NCBI GenBank assembly: GCA_964635295.1
Contig: CAZWOB010000069.1
Coordinates: 1 to 10,712, forward strand
Origin: Waddlia sp964635295
Lineage (GTDB): Bacteria; Chlamydiota; Chlamydiia; Chlamydiales; Waddliaceae
Length of the DNA stretch: 10,712 nt
Reading direction: 5' to 3'
Shown: positions 6,999 through 10,712 of the stretch, piece by piece
Layout of the letters: each line of letters starts with the position of its first letter
How positions within the stretch are numbered: position 1 is the first letter of the stretch
Made by a program: the position numbers and the translations under genes
The notes under the pieces: generated by a model
Told to the model about the DNA's origin: nothing
Databases searched by the model: none
What the model saw: the letters and a program-made list of their open reading frames with translations, nothing else

Positions 6999-8095
6999 AA
7001 TTTCAATTATTAAAATCTGACTCAGCAAGTAAAGCACGTCTTGGAGAACTGGAAACGGCCCACGGAAAAATCCCTACCCCTATTTTTATGCCTGTAGGAA
7101 CCCGAGCTGCTGTCAAAACGGTCACGAATCAGCATCTTCTCGATATGGATGCAAAAGTCATTCTTGGGAATACCTACCATCTGATGCTAAAGCCCGGAAT
7201 GGAAATCATGAAAAAAGCCAGAGGGCTGCACCGGTTCATGAACTGGGACAGGCCGATCTTGACCGATTCCGGTGGATTTCAGGTATTTTCATTGTCCAGT
7301 TTGAACAAGATCACTGAAGAAGGCGTGCATTTTCAGTCCCATATCGACGGATCGCGCCATTTTCTTGGACCGGAAGAGAGTATGGAAATACAAAAGACGA
7401 TCGGTTCAGACATTGTGATGGCATTTGACGAGTGCTCCCCTTATCCCGCTGATCGCAGCACGATCGAAAAAGCCCTGGAGCGCACATTGCGCTGGGAAAA
7501 GAGATGCCGCGATTACGATTTGGGTGAACACCAGGCCCTTTTTGCGATCACGCAGGGGGGGATGTTTGAGGACCTGCGGGTCCATTCGACAAAAGAATTG
7601 GCGAAAATGGATTTTGATGGTTTTGCGATCGGCGGACTTTCTGTCGGTGAACCAGCAGAAATCATGTATGACATGCTTGATGTTTCAGAGCCGCATCTTC
7701 CCAAAGACAAGCCCCGCTACCTCATGGGGGTCGGCACGCCGCGCAATATCATTGAAGCGGTTATGCGGGGAGTGGACATGTTCGACTGCGTCCTTCCGAC
7801 GCGGAATGCCCGCAATGGAACAGCGTTTACGTGGGCGGGAAAAATCCCGATCAAGTCCGGCAGGTACGCCGAAGACTTCACTCCGCTCGACCCCGAGCTT
7901 GATTGCTACACCTCTCAGTTCAGCAAAGCTTATGTTCGGCATTTATTGAATGTAAACGAGATTACCGGCCTTTCGCTTGTCACTATCCAAAGCCTCTCTT
8001 TTTACCTTGATTTCATGGAAAAAATTCGGCAAGCTATCCAAAACGAAACTTTATCTGAACTCTACGATAGGATATGTACAATCTATCCTAATTAA
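6995..8095 (+). CDS. tgt: tRNA-guanine transglycosylase (Tgt), unusual zinc site
   Basis: The enzyme exchanges guanine 34 of tRNAs for Asp, Asn, His and Tyr with a queuine-type base. It has 366 residues, normal for bacterial Tgt, with the full TIM-barrel pattern. D91 in LTDSGGFQVF is the usual general acid/base. D145 and C147 in FDECSPYP, Q187 in ITQGG, and GGLSVGE (213-219) form the base pocket. D264 in DMFDCVLPTR is the usual nucleophile, followed by the RNGTAFT element. The pocket keeps the Cys and Val of bacterial preQ1-type enzymes (C147, V217) rather than the eukaryotic Val and Gly. The C-terminal zinc motif, normally CxCxxC plus a distant His, reads L302-C304-S307-Q332, leaving one of four ligands. 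No queuosine-synthesis gene is in view. It is coupled to rlmD by an ATGA overlap and followed by yajC after 14 bases. Confidence 0.95.
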   Translation: MKFQLLKSDSASKARLGELETAHGKIPTPIFMPVGTRAAVKTVTNQHLLDMDAKVILGNTYHLMLKPGMEIMKKARGLHRFMNWDRPILTDSGGFQVFSLSSLNKITEEGVHFQSHIDGSRHFLGPEESMEIQKTIGSDIVMAFDECSPYPADRSTIEKALERTLRWEKRCRDYDLGEHQALFAITQGGMFEDLRVHSTKELAKMDFDGFAIGGLSVGEPAEIMYDMLDVSEPHLPKDKPRYLMGVGTPRNIIEAVMRGVDMFDCVLPTRNARNGTAFTWAGKIPIKSGRYAEDFTPLDPELDCYTSQFSKAYVRHLLNVNEITGLSLVTIQSLSFYLDFMEKIRQAIQNETLSELYDRICTIYPN

Positions 8096-8109
8096 ACGAT
8101 GGTTTATCT

Positions 8110-8466
8110 ATGAAAAAATTCACGACATTTTTAGCTTTATTATCTACCACAGCGTTGTTCGCGCAAGATGGCGCCCGCCCGGAGCCAGGAATGATACAGC
8201 CGATCATCATGATCGCGATCGCGATGGTATTTTTCTATTTCATCTTATGGCGTCCTGAGCAAAAAAGGCGAAAAGCGTTGGAAGAGCAGCGTTCCAGCTT
8301 GAAAAAAGGGGACAAAGTCACGGCAATGGGAATTATCGGGCATGTCGCGAAAGATGATGGCGAAACTGTGATTCTTAAAATGGTCGATGGAAATAAGATT
8401 GAAGTACTGAAAGGGGCGATCACCGATGTCGCTTCCGGATCAGAATCCGATACTCAGAATGACTGA
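8110..8466 (+). CDS. yajC: YajC, accessory subunit of the Sec translocon
   Basis: A small inner-membrane protein associated with SecDF and SecYEG. It has 118 residues. The N-terminus looks like a cleavable signal peptide (MKKFTTFLALLSTTALFA, possible cleavage after residue 18), which many YajC proteins lack. A membrane helix (about 28-47) ends in the family hallmark RPEQKRRK (48-55). A cytoplasmic domain then follows with the typical KKGDKVTAMGIIGHV (65-79) and the VDGNKIEVLKGAIT strand region. The C-terminal tail is short and acidic. It lies 14 bases after tgt and its end overlaps the preferred pcm start by eight bases. tgt-yajC is a common bacterial gene order, so the neighbourhood supports the call. 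Confidence 0.93.
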   Translation: MKKFTTFLALLSTTALFAQDGARPEPGMIQPIIMIAIAMVFFYFILWRPEQKRRKALEEQRSSLKKGDKVTAMGIIGHVAKDDGETVILKMVDGNKIEVLKGAITDVASGSESDTQND

Positions 8467-9103
8467 TTTCTCAGCAGAAAGGCAGCGGATGGTCGATCAG
8501 CAGTTGCTGACACGCGCCATCCGCGACCAGGCAACTCTGGACAGCATGTCCAACGTTCCCCGCCATCTTTTTATCCCCTCAGAAATGATCCCGTTCGCTT
8601 ATGAAGACTCCCCTCTGTCTATTGGGCAGGGGCAGACGATCAGCCAACCCTACATTGTCGCTTTGATGACCCAGTCAGCAAAAGTCGGCCCTCAATCTAC
8701 AGTTCTCGAGATCGGCACGGGCAGCGGGTATGGAGCTGCAGTCCTCTCAGGGATATGCAAAGAAGTGTATACCATCGAAAGGATCCCTGAATTGGCTGAA
8801 GAAAGCCGTTTGCGTTTGGCAAACCTTGGGTATGCAAATGTCCACGTCAAAACTGAAGACGGGACTCTTGGATGGCCTGAAAATTCTCCATATGATGCGA
8901 TTTTAGTTACTGCATCGGCGCCAGCGGTGCCGGAAGCTTTGGTCGAACAGCTGAAAGAAGGGGGGCGGTTGATCGTTCCTGTCGGCGACCGCTATTCTCA
9001 AGAGCTGGTCCGGTTGACAAAGATGGGCGAAAAAGAGTATCAACAGGAGAGTTTAGGCTCTGTACGTTTCGTTCCATTGATCGGCGAACAGGGATGGCAT
9101 TAA
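8459..9103 (+). CDS. pcm: Protein-L-isoaspartate O-methyltransferase
   Basis: A cytoplasmic repair enzyme that methylates isoaspartyl residues in aged proteins using SAM, allowing their return to aspartate. From the ATG at 8459 it has 214 residues, the usual length. Visible landmarks are PRHLFIP (34-40); the substrate-binding loop YEDSPLSIGQGQTISQP (48-64), including the active-site Ser; the SAM motif VLEIGTGSGYGAAVL (82-96); YDAILVTASAPAVPEAL (145-161); LKEGGRLIVPVG (165-176); and VRFVPLIGEQGW at the C-terminus. An in-frame ATG at 8426 would add 11 residues inside yajC; I prefer 8459 because MTDFSAERQRMVDQQL is a standard family start. A repair enzyme of this kind suits a bacterium with long-lived, metabolically quiet elementary bodies, which is inference. 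Confidence 0.93.
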   Translation: MTDFSAERQRMVDQQLLTRAIRDQATLDSMSNVPRHLFIPSEMIPFAYEDSPLSIGQGQTISQPYIVALMTQSAKVGPQSTVLEIGTGSGYGAAVLSGICKEVYTIERIPELAEESRLRLANLGYANVHVKTEDGTLGWPENSPYDAILVTASAPAVPEALVEQLKEGGRLIVPVGDRYSQELVRLTKMGEKEYQQESLGSVRFVPLIGEQGWH

Positions 9104-9116
9104 TCCGAACAGGGAT
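9085..9116 (+). repeat. Short direct repeat around the pcm stop codon
   Basis: CGAACAGGGAT occurs at 9085-9095 (end of pcm) and again at 9106-9116, 21 bases apart. The second copy supplies the AGGGA that sits just before the next ORF. It could be a local duplication or chance; no mobile element ends are visible. Confidence 0.5.
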
Positions 9117-9122
9117 CAGTAT

Positions 9123-9626
9123 GTGTCTGCAGGGGTGGGGACCTCCAGTTTAGATAAATCTGCGATCGTGAAGGAAATCGACCTGCATGTTCCTGGTGAT
9201 TTCGGTCAAACTATTGCGCTTTACAAGCAGATTGTCGTCATAGTCACGGTTATCTTTGAAAAACGTCTGTATGAATTAAGAACGGCAGAGGCTTCCTTTT
9301 CCGCAACAACAGTGCCATTGTGGGGAAGACATTTGGAACCGTTGAATCTCCAAAGGAAAATATTGGAGGAATGGAGAGATAAGTACACTGGCTGTTTCAA
9401 GGAATTTGAAAAGATGGTCGCCTATTCAAAAAAAGCTGTTGGGAGATCGTTGAGCAAAGATGACTGGAATTCCTTCAATCAGATCATAGATCGATGGATT
9501 GAGGTGAAACGCAGAGATCCATTTTCAAAGAAGTTCAAGTCTGTGATATTAATAAGATTGAAACGGATCCAACGATCGGGCCTTTTTTTAAGACAGCATA
9601 CAAAGGAGATCCAATGCATGAGGTAA
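9123..9626 (+). CDS. Unrecognised ORF, possibly the 5' part of a frameshifted gene
   Basis: I do not recognise this product. It has 167 codons from a GTG at 9123, with AGGGA (9112-9116) upstream at good spacing. Residues about 1-130 look like an ordinary soluble helical protein: EIDLHVPGDFGQTIALYKQ, then LEPLNLQRKILEEWRDKY, FKEFEKMVAYSKKAVG and LSKDDWNSFNQIIDRWIEV. The last 30 or so residues (KKFKSVILIRLKRIQRSG...) turn abnormally basic and look out of frame. Over the same bases (about 9521-9613) another frame reads IFKEVQVCDINKIETDP followed by TIGPFFKTAYKGDP, which is more natural. That suggests a one-base loss near 9520-9540 and a pseudogene or sequence error. No signal peptide and no clear membrane segment apart from a short hydrophobic patch (IVVIVTVIF). 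Confidence 0.45.
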   Translation: MSAGVGTSSLDKSAIVKEIDLHVPGDFGQTIALYKQIVVIVTVIFEKRLYELRTAEASFSATTVPLWGRHLEPLNLQRKILEEWRDKYTGCFKEFEKMVAYSKKAVGRSLSKDDWNSFNQIIDRWIEVKRRDPFSKKFKSVILIRLKRIQRSGLFLRQHTKEIQCMR

Positions 9627-9763
9627 TCGAATCTCAGGAACATCGCATGTTATTGTCGGAGTACGAAGCCTTGTGGGTTGTCGCTCAAGTGCATTTCGAA
9701 ATGCTGAATTTATACGGCCTGGCTATTAGCATGTTCAAAAGAATATCCCTTCTGATGTATTGA
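9614..9763 (+). pseudogene. Probable 3' fragment of the preceding gene (or an independent 49-codon ORF)
   Basis: From the ATG at 9614 it reads 49 residues, containing LLSEYEALWVVAQVHFEML, and stops at 9761-9763. The frame stays open upstream to 9503, and the extra residues look protein-like, so it is more likely the continuation of the 9123 ORF after a frameshift than a gene of its own. Against that, a good AAAGGAG (9602-9608) lies five bases before the ATG, so separate translation is possible. Either way, no family is recognised. Confidence 0.35.
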
Positions 9764-9768
9764 ACAAA

Positions 9769-10712
9769 ATGATGATATTTTTTAAAGATCCCCTTTTTCA
9801 AGCGCAATTTGTCCGTGCTCTCGGTCACACTCCTTCAGGAGGTGCGGACATCGGAGAGTGTTTGCAGATTACAAGCGCTATCCGCGATGGGGACCGTGAA
9901 AGTTGGTATGCCACTTGGGAGAAAAAAGCAGACGAACTTCAGCAAATGGCCGATCAGAGTGCGGCTGCCGGTGTCGCCGCCAATGCCAGAAATCAGTATT
10001 TACGCGCGTCCAATTATTACCGTTCTGCTGCGATCATGATCGAAGACGATCCCGAGGACCCGAGGATTTTATCTGCTTGGAAACTTCAAGCAGGTGCATT
10101 CCGGTCTGCGACACGATATTTTAGTCATCCGGTCGAAAGGGTTGGGATTGTTTTTGAAGGAGAGGAGCTTCCGGGCTATTTGTATTTATGCTCCAAAGAA
10201 AAAGGATCTTGTCCCTTGCTGCTTCTCCTTGGCGGTGGAGATGGAACCCTTGAAGAGAGCTATTTCACAGCCGCCGAAGCGGTGAACAGGGGGTATCATT
10301 GTTTGACGTTCGACGGCCCGGGTCAAGGGGAGTTGCTGCGCGAGAGGCGCATTCCTTTCAGGCCGGATTGGGAAACGATCGTTTCTGCCGCTGTGGACTT
10401 CGCATCTAGTCGTTCAGAGATCGATGCAGATCAAATTGTGTTGATGGGGAGAAGTTTGGGTGGATACTTTGCGGCAAGGGGAGCATCGGGCGATCAGCGG
10501 ATTGCCGCTTGCATCACCGATCCCGGGATTTATGACAGTTATGAGACATTCCTCAAAGGGTTTCCCCCTGAAGGGTGTCAGATCGTTGAAAATGGAGATC
10601 CGGAAAAGATAGACAGCTATTTTGATACGCTGCTCGCTCAAAATTCAGCTGTTCGATTCAAATTCAACCTGCGGATGTGGCGCTATGGTGTCCAATCTGT
10701 CAGGGAGTTGTT
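9769..10712 (+). CDS. Alpha/beta hydrolase, FrsA / pseudooxynicotine-hydrolase-like (3' end outside the window)
   Basis: The reading frame is open from 9730 to the right edge; from the ATG at 9769, 314 codons are visible. Residues about 1-85 form a helical N-terminal cap with the pattern FFKDPLFQAQFVRALGHTP, GGADIGE (24-30), DRESWYATWEKKA, LRASNYYRSAAIM, typical of FrsA-like hydrolases that include 2,6-dihydropseudooxynicotine hydrolase. The alpha/beta core follows: LLLLGGGDGTLEES (from about 150, oxyanion region), TFDGPGQGE (about 180-188), and the nucleophile elbow GRSLGG with Ser229. The catalytic Asp and His should lie beyond the window. The substrate cannot be inferred; members act on C-C or ester bonds. 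No Shine-Dalgarno precedes the ATG; the ATG at 9772 and the TTG at 9760 are alternative starts. The frame-broken sequence just upstream raises the possibility that the 5' end was altered. Confidence 0.85.
   Translation, partial: MMIFFKDPLFQAQFVRALGHTPSGGADIGECLQITSAIRDGDRESWYATWEKKADELQQMADQSAAAGVAANARNQYLRASNYYRSAAIMIEDDPEDPRILSAWKLQAGAFRSATRYFSHPVERVGIVFEGEELPGYLYLCSKEKGSCPLLLLLGGGDGTLEESYFTAAEAVNRGYHCLTFDGPGQGELLRERRIPFRPDWETIVSAAVDFASSRSEIDADQIVLMGRSLGGYFAARGASGDQRIAACITDPGIYDSYETFLKGFPPEGCQIVENGDPEKIDSYFDTLLAQNSAVRFKFNLRMWRYGVQSVREL

Noticed and set aside
9809..10285. Three short plus-strand open frames (starting at 9809, 9903 and 10094)
   Set aside because: They overlap the alpha/beta hydrolase in other frames, and the hydrolase frame carries the recognisable motifs.
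10414..10641. A 75-codon minus-strand open frame
   Set aside because: Antisense to the hydrolase nucleophile region, with no ribosome binding site or family pattern.

Overview
The window looks like a chromosomal segment of a member of the Chlamydiae, most likely one of the amoeba-associated 'environmental' chlamydiae rather than a Chlamydia species. The main evidence is a protein at 4880-5422 with the N-terminal half of chlamydial histone-like protein Hc1 (GNKAASQRVRT... VAKLYRKESIKSEK) followed by a long Lys/Ala/Pro tail. It sits next to a 23S rRNA m5U methyltransferase gene and near yajC, which fits my recollection of the hctA-ygcA-yajC order in Chlamydia trachomatis (memory, not a search). 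Genus and species cannot be fixed from this window.

Layout. From the left edge to about 4.7 kb, five tightly packed genes read on the minus strand. In transcription order they are a secreted tetratricopeptide-repeat protein of about 890 residues, ExbB/TolQ, ExbD/TolR, a TonB/TolA-like periplasm-spanning protein, and a small membrane-anchored zinc-ribbon protein cut by the window edge. Neighbours overlap by 14, 1 and 4 nt or are 3 nt apart, so this is almost certainly one operon. It would encode a proton-driven inner-membrane motor with dedicated partners. TolB and Pal are not in the window.

A short AT-rich divergent intergenic region (about 4718-4879) separates this operon from the plus-strand genes. 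The histone gene has a very strong ribosome binding site and ends at a clear intrinsic terminator (5457-5484). After a perfect TATAAT box comes a second operon: RlmD-like 23S rRNA methyltransferase, tRNA-guanine transglycosylase (tgt), YajC, and protein-L-isoaspartate methyltransferase (pcm), with ATGA-type or short overlaps. This operon combines RNA modification, a Sec accessory subunit and protein repair. The Tgt retains its catalytic residues but lacks three of the four zinc ligands usual in the family.

The right end (9104-10712) is less orderly. An unrecognised 167-codon ORF appears to lose its natural frame near its 3' end, and protein-like sequence continues in another frame to 9763. 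A well-preserved alpha/beta hydrolase of the FrsA / pseudooxynicotine-hydrolase-like group then begins around 9769 and runs off the right edge before its catalytic Asp and His could appear.

The most interesting points are the TPR-ExbB-ExbD-TonB-zinc ribbon operon, the zinc-site-deficient Tgt, the Hc1/Hc2-like hybrid histone, and the frame-broken gene before the hydrolase.
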